Assembly: GCA_947573135.1 (NCBI GenBank)
Contig: CANPDU010000019.1
Coordinates: 1 to 58,881, forward strand
DNA: 58,881 nucleotides
Direction: 5' to 3'
DNA from: an uncultured Bacteroidales bacterium
Lineage (GTDB): Bacteria; Bacteroidota; Bacteroidia; Bacteroidales; Muribaculaceae
Of the stretch, positions 42,375-51,170 are shown piece after piece. Both the position numbers and the translations under genes were made by a program. A model generated the notes under the pieces. The model did no database searches, had not been told where the DNA came from, and worked only from the letters and a program-made list of their open reading frames with translations. Position 1 is the first letter of the stretch. Every line of letters begins with the position of its first letter.

Positions 42375-43391
42375 ATGTCACATCTCCATCAAATCATGTC
42401 GCGCTCGCTGATCGCGCTCGCCTTGGCAGCCTCGGCCGCGACGGCCGCCGCCCAGACAGCCGCTACTCAGGCAGCTGCGACGGCAAATTGCTCGCAGTCA
42501 GTTTTTAAAACTCACAATATTTTCACGCAGCTCGAAGTCGGTGCGGGCATAGGCACCACGGGTATAGGCGTCAACGTGGCGACCAATGTGACCGATTATG
42601 TGAGAGTCAGAGCCGGAGTCGACTTCACGCCCCATATCAGAGTGCCGATGTCGTTCAGCCTGCAGAGCTATACCGACGGCGGCGGTGTCAATGCCGGCAA
42701 TTTCGAGAAGATGCAGAATTATATGCGCCGTCTCACAGGCGTGGAGGTCGATGACCGCGTGGAGCTCGACGGCATACCGACGATGACCAACTTCAAGCTT
42801 CTCTTCGACGTCTATCCCTGGGTCGGCAAAGGGTGGCGCTTTACCGCCGGTTTCTATCTCGGTTCGCGGCGCACGGCCAAAGCCATCAATACTATGGGCG
42901 AGATGCCGTCGCTGCTCGCGGTCAATATCTACAATAACTTCTACGACTTCATAATGAGCGACGACGCGATCGACAAACCGATATTCGGCGGAACGTATCT
43001 CGATCCGTTTATGGTCGACGAAATCCGCGAGGATCTCGAGGGGCAGGGCTATATGGGCATCCACGTCGGCGACTATAAGGACGGCCGGCCATATATGATG
43101 CAGCCCGACACCGACGGCATGGTCAAGGTCAACGCGTTTGTCAACCGTTTCAAGCCCTATGTCGGTGTCGGTTACACCGGCGATCTCGGCAAGACGCACC
43201 GCTGGAAGCTCGACGTCGACTGCGGCGTGATGATGTGGGGCGGCACACCCTCGCTGATCGTCCACGACGGTGTCAACCTCAGTAAGGATATTGTCAATAT
43301 CAAAGGCAAGCCCGGCGACTATGTCGACATGATGAAGGCCTTCAAGGTCTATCCTGTAGTCAGCGTCAGCGTCAGCTACAGGTTTTTCTGA
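42375..43391 (+). CDS. Outer membrane beta-barrel protein, unknown
   Basis: A 338-aa exported protein. The signal peptide starts at M1 or M8 (MSRSLIALALAASAATAAAQ); both ATGs are in frame. The mature part shows alternating residues ending in aromatic positions (FTQLEVGAGIGTTGIGVNVATNVTDYVRVRAGVDFTP, WRFTAGFYLGSR, WKLDVDCGVMMWGG, VYPVVSVSVSYRFF), with a terminal Phe as required for BAM-assembled barrels. No family name is claimed. It is followed 22 bp later by the RecD-like helicase gene, a functionally unrelated neighbour. Confidence 0.78.
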   Translation: MSHLHQIMSRSLIALALAASAATAAAQTAATQAAATANCSQSVFKTHNIFTQLEVGAGIGTTGIGVNVATNVTDYVRVRAGVDFTPHIRVPMSFSLQSYTDGGGVNAGNFEKMQNYMRRLTGVEVDDRVELDGIPTMTNFKLLFDVYPWVGKGWRFTAGFYLGSRRTAKAINTMGEMPSLLAVNIYNNFYDFIMSDDAIDKPIFGGTYLDPFMVDEIREDLEGQGYMGIHVGDYKDGRPYMMQPDTDGMVKVNAFVNRFKPYVGVGYTGDLGKTHRWKLDVDCGVMMWGGTPSLIVHDGVNLSKDIVNIKGKPGDYVDMMKAFKVYPVVSVSVSYRFF

Positions 43392-43413
43392 CAACATTTT
43401 CTGACGCCCGGCG

Positions 43414-44832
43414 ATGGATGCAAACGAATTTGCCGCCAATGTGCTGCTTGCGCTCCCTTACGAGGCCAATGACCAGCAGGTGGCGGTAGTCGCGGCGCTG
43501 TCGCGTTTCTGCGCGCCTGTGCCGTCGAGCAGCGACAGGGTGTTTGTGCTCAACGGTTATGCCGGCACGGGCAAGACTTCGCTCACCGGCGCGCTGGTGA
43601 AGACACTCGGCGCCGCAGGCATAACGAGCGTGCTGCTCGCCCCGACCGGAAGGGCGGCCAAAGTATTCGCCGCCAATGCCGGCCACGCCGCCTACACTAT
43701 CCATCGAAAGATCTACCGCCATCAGTCAGGCGCGGAACCGGGAGCCGGACGCGCTACCCTTCAGGAAAACAACGGCAGCAACATCGTCTTCATCGTCGAC
43801 GAGGCCTCGATGATCGGCGGAGCCGACGAGCGCGGCGCAAATCTGCTCGAAGATCTGATCCATTATGTCTATTCGGGCATCAACTGCCGCCTGATATTGC
43901 TCGGCGACACCGCCCAACTGCCGCCTGTCGGTTCTGTCGAGTCGCCGGCGATGGACCCCGATGTGCTTCGCGGCTACGGGCTGAAAGTCTCTAAGGCCAC
44001 CCTTACTGCAACAGCGCGTCAGCGTGCCGGATCGGGCATACTCTACAACGCTACGTGGCTGCGGCGCGCCATGCAGGCCGATCCGCTGCCCGCGCCGCGG
44101 ATTTTCACCTCGGGCTTCGACGATGTCACTGTCGTCGCCGGTGAAGAGCTGCCCGAGCAGCTTGAGACTGCCTATCGCCGCGACGGTCTCGACGAGACGC
44201 TCCTCATCACGCGCAGCAACCGCATGGCGACCGAATATAACCGCGCCATACGCGCCAACGTATTATATATAGAAGAGGAGCTGCAGCGCGGCGAGCTGCT
44301 GATCGTGGCCAAAAACAATTATTTCTGGACGCGCAAGCTCAAGGATGTCGATTTTATCGCCAACGGCGACGTTGTGACGGTCGAACGCCTGATCGGCACC
44401 GAAATCCGCTACGGGCTGCGCTTTGCCGACGTCGAGTTGTCGATGCCCGACCGCGGGGGCGCCGTCGTGCCGGCAAAAATAATGCTTGCGACACTCACGA
44501 CCGATATGGCCGGAATGTCGCAAGACGATTATAACAGATTGTATTACGGTCTGATAGACGATCCGGAAATGTTCTCACCGGATATGCCTTATGAGATGAG
44601 GGTCAAGCGCCTGCGCGACAATCCATACTGGAACGCTCTTCAGGTGAAGTATGCCTACGCGGCCACATGCCATAAGGCGCAGGGCGGACAGTGGGCCAAC
44701 GTGTTTGTCGATCTCAGCTATATACCGCCCGAAGCCATGGGCACTGATTTCTACCGCTGGCTTTACACCGCCGTGTCACGTGCGCGCCGACGCCTCTATC
44801 TTATCAATCCGCCTGTCGGAGCCGATCAGTGA
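43414..44832 (+). CDS. RecD-like superfamily 1 helicase
   Basis: A 472-aa ATP-dependent DNA helicase of the RecD/Dda type. Walker A is GYAGTGKT (48-55), Walker B IVDEAS (D129/E130), motif III region LILLGDTAQLPPVGS, and the C-terminal UvrD-like motifs YAATCHKAQGGQW and YTAVSRARRRLYLI. It lacks the N-terminal domains of full RecD2, so a Dda-like or Pif-like single-strand translocase is plausible. Its stop overlaps the convergent slyD stop region by 7 bp. Confidence 0.87.
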   Translation: MDANEFAANVLLALPYEANDQQVAVVAALSRFCAPVPSSSDRVFVLNGYAGTGKTSLTGALVKTLGAAGITSVLLAPTGRAAKVFAANAGHAAYTIHRKIYRHQSGAEPGAGRATLQENNGSNIVFIVDEASMIGGADERGANLLEDLIHYVYSGINCRLILLGDTAQLPPVGSVESPAMDPDVLRGYGLKVSKATLTATARQRAGSGILYNATWLRRAMQADPLPAPRIFTSGFDDVTVVAGEELPEQLETAYRRDGLDETLLITRSNRMATEYNRAIRANVLYIEEELQRGELLIVAKNNYFWTRKLKDVDFIANGDVVTVERLIGTEIRYGLRFADVELSMPDRGGAVVPAKIMLATLTTDMAGMSQDDYNRLYYGLIDDPEMFSPDMPYEMRVKRLRDNPYWNALQVKYAYAATCHKAQGGQWANVFVDLSYIPPEAMGTDFYRWLYTAVSRARRRLYLINPPVGADQ

Positions 44833-45410
44833 CAGCCGCCGCACGATCCTCCGCCGCATGATCCGCTGCCGCAGTCGCTGTCGCCGCAGTCTCCGTGACA
44901 GCCGCAACCGCAGCCTCCGGCCGGACGCAGATCTTCTTCGGTGACTTCGCGGACTGTCTTGACTGTGCCCTTGACGCGCACCTTGCAGTCGACAAGCTGG
45001 TGGTTGAAGTCCATCTTCACATGGGTCGGCGTCACTTCGGTGACAAGACCCTCGATGCGGTAGCCGTCGGCTGTCATCATCGGCAGACGCACACCCTTGC
45101 GTATATTCTCTTCATCAAATTTGCCGTCGATCTCAAATATTTCGCGGTCAAGCTCAACGACTTCGTCGGGATTATGACGTCCGAACGCTTCGTCGGGGTT
45201 GGCAACGACGTCATATCCGTCGCCGGCTGCGAGGCCTTCGAGAGCGGTCTCAAGCGGCTTGATCATGCCTTCGGTCACTCCGAAGACCACACACTCGGGA
45301 GCTTCGTCGGTGACTTCGTGAACCAGAGTCTCGCTGCCGTCGTCGTTGATTTTATAGAGATTGAACACGAGTTCGACAAATTTGCCCGGTTTGATTGTTT
45401 CCTTTTCCAT
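44826..45410 (-). CDS. slyD: SlyD-type FKBP peptidyl-prolyl isomerase with metal-binding tail
   Basis: A 194-aa protein. FKBP-like segments VFGVTEGMIKPLETALEGLAAGDGYDVVANPDEAFGRHNPDEVVEL surround the insert-in-flap domain, and VDFNHQL-type sequence (MDFNHQLVDCKVRVKG) ends the fold. The last 30 residues are an unusual Cys/Gly/His tail with CGCGCHGDCGDSDCG and more CxxC-like pairs. SlyD combines prolyl isomerase and chaperone activity and delivers nickel; a tail this Cys-rich suggests strong binding of Ni, Zn or Cu. The stop lies within the convergent helicase 3' end. Confidence 0.92.
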   Translation of the reverse strand: MEKETIKPGKFVELVFNLYKINDDGSETLVHEVTDEAPECVVFGVTEGMIKPLETALEGLAAGDGYDVVANPDEAFGRHNPDEVVELDREIFEIDGKFDEENIRKGVRLPMMTADGYRIEGLVTEVTPTHVKMDFNHQLVDCKVRVKGTVKTVREVTEEDLRPAGGCGCGCHGDCGDSDCGSGSCGGGSCGGCH

Positions 45411-45537
45411 AAATATATCAAAGTTTTTGAGTTATTGTAATCATAATGATACTGCAAATATAACAAATACAACAAAAATCGTGCCATATATTATCGTATT
45501 AATTTGTAACTTTACGGATAAATAATCCTACTGTGCC

Positions 45538-46104
45538 ATGATTTCAGATAAAATATTGAACGTCGCCGTCTACTGCAGCGCGGCCGGTGATCTCCCCGAA
45601 AGCTGGGTCGACGCCGCCCGCGAGCTGGGGCGGTGGATAGGCCGGCGCGGCGCAACCCTCGTCTATGGCGGCGTCGACGCCGGGCTGATGACAGTCGTAG
45701 CCCGCGGTGTCAGAGACGGTGGCGGCGGACGGGTGACCGGCGTCATTCCGGACTTGCGCCGCGACATGGCATCGCCGCTCAACGACACCGAAATAGCCGT
45801 CGCCGGTCTGGCCGAGCGAAAAGCCGTGATGTGCCGCATGGCCGATGTGTATGTCGTCCTTCCGGGAGGCTACGGTACTCTCGACGAGTTTTTCACGACT
45901 CTCGCCGATATACTTTTCAACCGTCTGACCGGCAAAACGATAATCTTATACAATCCCGACGGCCTCTACGACTCTCTGCTCGCTCAGTTCGACACACTTG
46001 TCGCTGCCGGACTTATCAGGCAAGGATCGTTTGAATGCATCCGTGTCGCTGCCTCTGTAGAAGAACTTATCAGCAGTCTCGAACGTTACACCTCAGAAAA
46101 TTAA
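45538..46104 (+). CDS. LOG family protein (TIGR00730 type)
   Basis: A 188-aa Rossmann-fold protein with the lysine-decarboxylase-like/LOG motif PGGYGTLDEFF and upstream LVYGGVDAGLMTVVARGV and MADVYVVLPGG. LOG enzymes hydrolyse nucleoside 5'-monophosphates such as cytokinin ribotides, releasing the base; the old lysine decarboxylase label is incorrect for this group. The bacterial substrate here is unknown. The next gene starts 10 bp downstream. Confidence 0.9.
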   Translation: MISDKILNVAVYCSAAGDLPESWVDAARELGRWIGRRGATLVYGGVDAGLMTVVARGVRDGGGGRVTGVIPDLRRDMASPLNDTEIAVAGLAERKAVMCRMADVYVVLPGGYGTLDEFFTTLADILFNRLTGKTIILYNPDGLYDSLLAQFDTLVAAGLIRQGSFECIRVAASVEELISSLERYTSEN

Positions 46105-46113
46105 TGATTGACT

Positions 46114-46671
46114 ATGAAAAAGAGTAATGTATATACCCGCACAGGCGACCGCGGCACCACGTCGCTTGTCGGAGGCACCCGGGTGGCCAAGGATTCTCCC
46201 AGACTCGAAGCTTACGGAACGGTCGATGAGCTCAATTCGTGGCTCGGTCTTATAGCTGCCGGACGCAGCATCAGCGATGACGACCGTGCCCTGTTGAAAA
46301 ATATCCAGAACCGGCTCTTCGACATCGGATCAATGCTTGCCACAGAGCCCGAAAGCCGTTGGCAGCCCCAACCGCTCGGATCCGGCGCTGTCACGGAAAT
46401 CGAACATGCCATCGACCGCCTCGACAACGCGCTTCCGGCTCACAACCGCTTCATCCTCCCAGGAGGATGTGAGGATGCGGCACGCGCTCATATCGCCCGA
46501 TGCGTGGCGCGACGCGCCGAAAGACGCATAATAAGCCTTGCGGCCGACGTCGCAGTCGACAGTGATATAATCACTTATGTCAACCGCTTGAGCGACTATC
46601 TCTTCGTCCTTGCGCGTGCGATCAACCATAATTTCGGTTCTGAAGAAATATTTTGGGAGAAAAATAGTTGA
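46114..46671 (+). CDS. PduO-type cob(I)alamin adenosyltransferase
   Basis: About 185 aa. Family motifs are YTRTGDRGTTSLVGGTRVAKDSPRLEAYGTVDELNSWLG at the N-terminus, FILPGGCEDAARAHIARCVARRAER and NRLSDYLFVLARAINH at the C-terminus. It transfers the adenosyl group from ATP to cob(I)alamin, giving coenzyme B12. The ATG at 46114 is preferred over a TTG at 46108. It probably forms an operon with the LOG gene. Bacteroidales commonly depend on B12 for methionine and methylmalonyl-CoA enzymes. Confidence 0.93.
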   Translation: MKKSNVYTRTGDRGTTSLVGGTRVAKDSPRLEAYGTVDELNSWLGLIAAGRSISDDDRALLKNIQNRLFDIGSMLATEPESRWQPQPLGSGAVTEIEHAIDRLDNALPAHNRFILPGGCEDAARAHIARCVARRAERRIISLAADVAVDSDIITYVNRLSDYLFVLARAINHNFGSEEIFWEKNS

Positions 46672-46696
46672 CGTATCGAGAAATTTACTACATTTG
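46668..46696 (+). promoter_or_regulatory. Promoter of the DUF2795 gene
   Basis: TTG (46668-46670), 18-bp spacer, TACATTTG (46689-46696). Leader of about 65-70 nt before the ATG at 46771. Confidence 0.65.
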
Positions 46697-46770
46697 CGCA
46701 CTTTATCGGGGGCTGATACGTTTTGCCCTCAATGACAATCTCGATAATTAACCATTAAAAAATACGAACT

Positions 46771-46992
46771 ATGTATTGGACACTCGAACTTGCATCAAAA
46801 CTCGAAGACGCACCATGGCCTGCAACCAAAGACGAACTTATTGATTATGCGATGCGTAGCGGCGCGCCCCTCGAAGTTATCGAAAACCTTCAGGAGATCG
46901 AAGACGAAGGCGACACCTACGAAAGCATCGAAGACATCTGGCCCGACTACCCCTCCAAAGAAGACTTCCTCTTCAACGAGGAGGAGTATTGA
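46771..46992 (+). CDS. DUF2795 small acidic protein
   Basis: A 73-aa protein matching Bacteroidetes DUF2795: MYWTLELASKLEDAPWPATK, DELIDYAMRSGAPLEVIENL and an acidic end SIEDIWPDYPSKEDFLFNEEEY. The function is unknown; it is highly conserved and usually has its own promoter, as here. It is the last chromosomal gene before the mobile island, which begins just after its terminator. Confidence 0.9.
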   Translation: MYWTLELASKLEDAPWPATKDELIDYAMRSGAPLEVIENLQEIEDEGDTYESIEDIWPDYPSKEDFLFNEEEY

Positions 46993-47032
46993 TATAAAAT
47001 CCGCCCGATTTTAAGACGTAACAAGCTAATAT

Positions 47033-47076
47033 AAAAGCGATTGACAAGCAACAAAATAAACTTGTCAATCGCTTTT
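47033..47076. terminator. Terminator of the DUF2795 gene
   Basis: AAAAGCGATTGACAAG (47033-47048) and CTTGTCAATCGCTTTT (47061-47076) form a perfect 16-bp stem followed by a T-run. The loop and right arm contain CAAAATAAACTTGTC, repeated at 47092-47106. Confidence 0.92.
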
Positions 47077-47157
47077 TGTATCCTTTTACCGCAAAATAAA
47101 CTTGTCTATTTTCAGGCATTTAGCTCCGCCGAAATTTGTTAACTTGTCTATTTTTCA
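47052..47157 (+). repeat. Direct repeats at the left island edge (possible integrase arm sites/attL)
   Basis: CAAAATAAACTTGTC occurs at 47052-47066 and 47092-47106. AACTTGTCTATTTTCA (47099-47114) is repeated with one extra T at 47141-47157. These short repeats immediately precede an integrase gene, where tyrosine recombinases usually have arm-type binding sites. The 11-mer TGTCTATTTTT (47145-47155) recurs at 57519-57529. Confidence 0.5.
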
Positions 47158-47206
47158 TTAAATTTGCACCATATTCCAACCTTGGTGAGTATTGAAACAA
47201 GCAAAT

Positions 47207-48562
47207 ATGGGCAGACAAAAGAAACCGTTCCCCTTGGGGCATTTCAGACTTCGCTATCCGAAGAATTACGATAAGACGAAGGTATATCCGGTGGAGATAG
47301 AATATATTTTCAGCGGGAAACCCCTCCGCCGGAGCATGAATATTTCCGTGAAAGTCGAAGACTGGAATCCGAATGGCAATAATGGTCGTGGCGAAATTCG
47401 CGCATCCATGCCGGATAGCGTCAGGTTCAACAATCTCCTTTTGATGAAGGTCAACAAGATTGATGCCGCCCTCAACGAGTATCATCAGGCGCACCCAGGC
47501 GAAATATCTGAGGAAATCATATCGGCGTTTCTCGATGATAAACCCATTACCCGAAAGGATAAAGGCGAGGACTTCATTACCTTCGTATTGAAACGTCTTG
47601 ACTCCGAATACAGCCGTAACAAGATTGGCTATAGCCGTTATAAGAACGGACAAAGCTGCATGAATATCTTTCAGCAGTTCTTGCGAGCTACCAATAATGG
47701 AACTTATAAGCCGGACGGACTATATATAGGTGAAGTCACACCGGAACTAATTGACAAATACATCAAATGGCGCCGGGATTTCAAGAATAACTCAGATGCC
47801 ACGATCAACCACTCACTGACACCAATATTGAAAGGATGCGAGGCAGCTTGTAAGATGGGATTGATTGACCGCGAAGTCAATGCGGCGATTCAGGATATGC
47901 GCATTCAAGAAAAGGCATCGCTTGAAGCTGAGGGCGAGAAAGAGTTTGACGGTCATAATCTCAGCAAGGAGCAACTTGCCAAACTCGTGGAGTTTTATCA
48001 GAACGATACCGAGCCTCGCCGTAAGGAGTTTATCGAAATGTTTCTCTTTGCCTTTCATGCGTGCGGTCTCCGTATTGTAGATGTGATGACTCTGCAATGG
48101 GCGCACATTAATTTTGAGAAGAAAGAGCTGAGTAAGGTTTTGATTAAGACCAACAAACGCCACAAAATTCCACTTACAGAACCTGCATTGCGTATTCTCC
48201 ACAAGTGGCAGGGTATGTCCCGCCGGAGTAAATATGTATTCGATCTTGTGAAAGATTCACTCAGTCTCAACGATGCGGACGCACTCTACCGCGCGAGAAA
48301 TACGGCGACCAAAAATATCAACCAATCATTGCGAGTGGTGGGTGAACGGTTGGAATTTCCTTTTCCCCTTTCATTTCACACTGCGAGACACACCTTCGCC
48401 GTGTTTGCCATCAATGACGGACTGTCCATGACCGTTGTAAGCCGTCTTCTCGGACACAGCTCTACCGACATCACCGAGAAGGTCTATGCCCGGCTACTGC
48501 CCCAGACGCTCACCGCCGAGGTCGAAAAACTTCACTACTCCTTCCTCCCGGAAGAAATGTAA
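47207..48562 (+). CDS. Tyrosine recombinase/integrase 1
   Basis: About 451 aa. An arm-binding N-terminal domain and a SAM-like domain (DFITFVLKRLDSEYSRNKIGYSRYKN) precede the catalytic domain with Arg in HACGLRIVDVMTL, His-x-x-Arg-His in FHTARHTFAVFAI, LLGHSS, and the nucleophile Tyr in TEKVYARLLP. The start ATG at 47207 (MGRQKKPFPLGHF) is preferred over a TTG at 47192. It catalyses integration and excision of the mobile island. It is only distantly similar to the two integrases at 51.6-53.9 kb, so it may belong to a separate, nested element. Confidence 0.92.
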   Translation: MGRQKKPFPLGHFRLRYPKNYDKTKVYPVEIEYIFSGKPLRRSMNISVKVEDWNPNGNNGRGEIRASMPDSVRFNNLLLMKVNKIDAALNEYHQAHPGEISEEIISAFLDDKPITRKDKGEDFITFVLKRLDSEYSRNKIGYSRYKNGQSCMNIFQQFLRATNNGTYKPDGLYIGEVTPELIDKYIKWRRDFKNNSDATINHSLTPILKGCEAACKMGLIDREVNAAIQDMRIQEKASLEAEGEKEFDGHNLSKEQLAKLVEFYQNDTEPRRKEFIEMFLFAFHACGLRIVDVMTLQWAHINFEKKELSKVLIKTNKRHKIPLTEPALRILHKWQGMSRRSKYVFDLVKDSLSLNDADALYRARNTATKNINQSLRVVGERLEFPFPLSFHTARHTFAVFAINDGLSMTVVSRLLGHSSTDITEKVYARLLPQTLTAEVEKLHYSFLPEEM

Positions 48563-48610
48563 CTATCACCATCCCAATGCGATAATATTTACAAATAAAA
48601 CCCAATACCA

Positions 48611-49180
48611 ATGAATGAAATTGAACTCGTCCGATCCAAAATCTATGAGTATCGAGGTCAGCGCGTAATGCTCGATAGTGATTTGGCTGAACTTTACGGA
48701 GTTACCACCGGTAATTTTAATAAAGCAGTCAAGCGCAATATAGAGCGTTTCCCCGATGATTTCATGTTCCAACTGAATGATGAGGAGTATTCAAACTTGA
48801 AATTCCAAATTGGAATAGCAAGTTCCTATGGCGGTCGTCGCACAAACCCATATGTATTCACCGAACAAGGTGTAGCGATGTTGTCAAGTGTATTGAGAAG
48901 CGAAGCTGCAATACGAGTAAACATCAGCATAATGAGAGCCTTTGTCATGGTGCGTCAAGCATTGATACAGCCTTCGAATGAATTCAAGCAGCTGCGTGAA
49001 AGTGTAAATCAGCTGAAGGAATATGTAGAGGAGATTCTGGCTGATCAGAATGACATCAACGAAGAAACTCAGGCACAACTCGATGCTATTTCGGAATCGC
49101 TCGCTGAATTACAAGTGAAGAAATCTACTCCCCGAAAGAGAATCGGTTTTCTGCCATCTAATGATTCCACCGAATCATAA
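48611..49180 (+). CDS. ORF6N domain protein
   Basis: A 189-aa DNA-binding protein of the phage/mobile-element ORF6N family: [45 protein letters not shown] and [34 protein letters not shown]. The C-terminus is a coiled coil ([18 protein letters not shown]). It follows integrase 1 by 48 bp. Its role is unknown, although ORF6N/KilA-N-type proteins are typical accessory regulators of phages and integrated elements. Confidence 0.88.
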   Translation: MNEIELVRSKIYEYRGQRVMLDSDLAELYGVTTGNFNKAVKRNIERFPDDFMFQLNDEEYSNLKFQIGIASSYGGRRTNPYVFTEQGVAMLSSVLRSEAAIRVNISIMRAFVMVRQALIQPSNEFKQLRESVNQLKEYVEEILADQNDINEETQAQLDAISESLAELQVKKSTPRKRIGFLPSNDSTES

Positions 49181-49230
49181 TCTGTTGTTGGCAACAATCA
49201 TTTAGTCAGCGACAAAATAATCCACTAAGT

Positions 49231-49256
49231 TTAAAGGAGGTGTTGAGCCTCCTTTT
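49231..49256 (+). terminator. Short terminator
   Basis: AAAGGAGG-tgttgag-CCTCCTTTTTT hairpin with T-run, ending the integrase 1/ORF6N unit. Confidence 0.75.
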
Positions 49257-49300
49257 TTCATGCCCGTATCAAAGTTTTGTAACCGTAATCTATGGAGCCA

Positions 49301-49326
49301 GAGTGCCGTAATTTAGTGCCGATTTT
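49301..49326. repeat. GTGCCG tandem motif, copy 1
   Basis: GTGCCG at 49303-49308 and again at 49316-49321 (13-bp period), the second followed by ATTTT. The same arrangement recurs at 54042-54064. Both sit about 150 bp upstream of an HTH gene. Confidence 0.6.
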
Positions 49327-49468
49327 GTGATTTAGTTATACTGAGCTAAAAATCAGGGCATTTTGTGTGCATTATTTCTAAATCGATGGCGAATGAGATA
49401 CTTTTGCAGCCGATTTGAAAATGATGGCGGAAAAATCCGCAGCGCACAAAAGAATAAACAATATATAA

Positions 49469-49780
49469 ATGCCAAAATCAAGTATCGAAATTACAACAGC
49501 GGAGGACATGCTCAAAAGAATCCTCCATATGCTTGAGGAATCGCAGGAACGAAGCACCTCAGGCAATGGCACTTCAAACGAGTGCCGCATCTACACCAAC
49601 AAGGAGCTGATGAAACTGCTCGGCGTAGATAGCCGTTATCTCAAAAATCTTCGAGATAATGGCTATCTCTCCTATTCCCGACATGGGGATAAGTTCTGGT
49701 ACACACAGAATGATGTTGACACATTTCTACGACGCTTCAAGTATGAAGCATTTGCAAATATGGGAGGACGCATCGGATGA
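49469..49780 (+). CDS. Helix-turn-helix protein of mobile element (excisionase-like), copy 1
   Basis: A 103-aa protein with a C-terminal MerR/excisionase-type winged helix: YTNKELMKLLGVDSRYLKNLRDNGYLSYSRHGDKFWYTQNDVDTFLRRF. Such proteins control excision or replication of Bacteroidales integrative elements. Its stop overlaps the primase-helicase start by 4 bp (ATGA). Confidence 0.8.
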   Translation: MPKSSIEITTAEDMLKRILHMLEESQERSTSGNGTSNECRIYTNKELMKLLGVDSRYLKNLRDNGYLSYSRHGDKFWYTQNDVDTFLRRFKYEAFANMGGRIG

Positions 49781-50985
49781 CAACTGATAATAAAATTTGT
49801 CCCTATATCCGAGTCGGCACGGATTATTATCGTGAAGTCAATCGACCGCAGGCGAACGGCACCACTTGTAAGTGTCTCGTCTATTGGAAGGCTTCAATCA
49901 TCAAGGCTGACTTCGGAAAGGATTATCTGAATGATGTGCCGAAGTATGACTGTTTCTGCACAGTTCCGAGCCATACCGATTACCGCAAGATAATCGGCAA
50001 CGCATACAATCTCTATGAGCCAATCACTCATCATCCCGAACCGGGAGACTGGAGCGCGATTGACGGCCTGCTTCGCCACATCTTTGAGGAGCATTACGAG
50101 TATGGTCTTGACTATATCCAGTTGCTGTATCAGATGCCGCTTCAAAAACTCCCGATTCTGATATTGGTATCGGAGCAACGCAACACCGGTAAGACCACTT
50201 TCCTCAATCTGCTCAAGGCAATCTTTCAGGACAACGCCACTTTCAACACCAACGAGGACTTCCGCAGCAAGTTCAATTCCGATTGGGCGGGGAAGCTGCT
50301 TATCATGGTAGATGAAGTTCTGCTGTCGCGCCGCGAGGATTCAGAGCGACTGAAGAATCTCAGTACGGCAACCTCATACAAGATGGAGTCCAAGGGCAAG
50401 GACCGAAACGAGATTGCCTTTTTCGGCAAGTTCGTCCTCTGTTCCAACAATGAGCATTTCCCCATTGTAATCGACCGCGAAGAAGTTCGCTACTGGGTGC
50501 GCAAGGTCAACTCTCTGGAAACTGACGACCCGTTCTTCATGAAGAAACTTGTGGCACAGATTCCTGCGTTTCTGCACTTCCTTATGCAAAGAGAACTGTC
50601 GGTACAATGCGAAAACCGAATGTGGTTCAGTCCGGAAAAGCTGCGCACCGCCGCCCTGAACCGCATCGTAATCTCCAACCGCTCCAAGATTGAGTTTGAG
50701 GTTGCCGAACTGCTCATGGACATCATGGACAGCACCGGCGAATCATCGGTGTCATTCGTGGTGAACGACATCGCCACCTTACTCAATTACCGGAATGTCC
50801 GTGCCGATACAAGCGAGATACGGCGTCTCCTACAGATCTACTGGCACCTCAAGCCGGTCTCGAACTCCCTCACTTACCGCGCCTATGCTGTCGGCATGTA
50901 CCCAGCAAAGTACACCGCCAAGACAGCCGTCGGCAGATATTACACCGTTACCAAAGATTTTATTTTGAATTTATCATTGTTTTGA
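49777..50985 (+). CDS. Primase-helicase family protein (DUF5906-like, SF3 helicase core)
   Basis: A 402-aa protein. The middle carries a P-loop (ILILVSEQRNTGKTTFLNLL, K139), Walker B LLIMVDEV and a sensor-like FVLCSNNEHFPIVIDREEVRYW, typical of superfamily 3 replication helicases such as phage and plasmid primase-helicases. An N-terminal Cys pattern (YDCFCTVPSH) is also present. It would unwind the element for autonomous replication after excision. It lacks a clear primase domain. The gene ends at the edge of an iteron-like repeat cluster, which supports a replication role. Confidence 0.8.
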   Translation: MTTDNKICPYIRVGTDYYREVNRPQANGTTCKCLVYWKASIIKADFGKDYLNDVPKYDCFCTVPSHTDYRKIIGNAYNLYEPITHHPEPGDWSAIDGLLRHIFEEHYEYGLDYIQLLYQMPLQKLPILILVSEQRNTGKTTFLNLLKAIFQDNATFNTNEDFRSKFNSDWAGKLLIMVDEVLLSRREDSERLKNLSTATSYKMESKGKDRNEIAFFGKFVLCSNNEHFPIVIDREEVRYWVRKVNSLETDDPFFMKKLVAQIPAFLHFLMQRELSVQCENRMWFSPEKLRTAALNRIVISNRSKIEFEVAELLMDIMDSTGESSVSFVVNDIATLLNYRNVRADTSEIRRLLQIYWHLKPVSNSLTYRAYAVGMYPAKYTAKTAVGRYYTVTKDFILNLSLF

Positions 50986-51170
50986 TGAATTGATGAATAC
51001 TTTAATGAAAGGGATGAAAATAAGCAAGTTATAACGCCGTAGGCTCTCATCAGAAGATTTTACAGGCGTTGAGAAGCCTCCAATTATTCCCCTTTCATTA
51101 AATATCATCTTATGATGAAATGAATTGAACTGTAATACTGCGAGTTACACACGCTTTCATCATTTCATCA
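50982..51170. repeat. Iteron-like/palindromic repeat cluster, possible replication origin
   Basis: TTGATGAATTGATGAAT at 50982-50998; TTTAATGAAAGGG (51001-51013) is the exact inverse of CCCTTTCATTAAA (51090-51102); TGATGAAATGA (51113-51123) is the exact inverse of TCATTTCATCA (51160-51170); and ATCATCTTATGAT (51104-51116) is palindromic. The cluster begins at the helicase gene 3' end and is A/T rich. The remaining non-coding stretch up to 51571 shows no ORF. Confidence 0.6.

Noticed and set aside
42498-43439. 313-codon minus-strand frame opposite the beta-barrel gene
   Set aside because: The plus frame has a signal peptide, barrel pattern, terminal Phe and a consensus promoter.
47033-47106. 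Repeat CAAAATAAACTTGTC read as a CRISPR-like repeat
   Set aside because: Only two copies at 40-bp distance, one being part of a terminator arm; no spacer pattern or cas genes.
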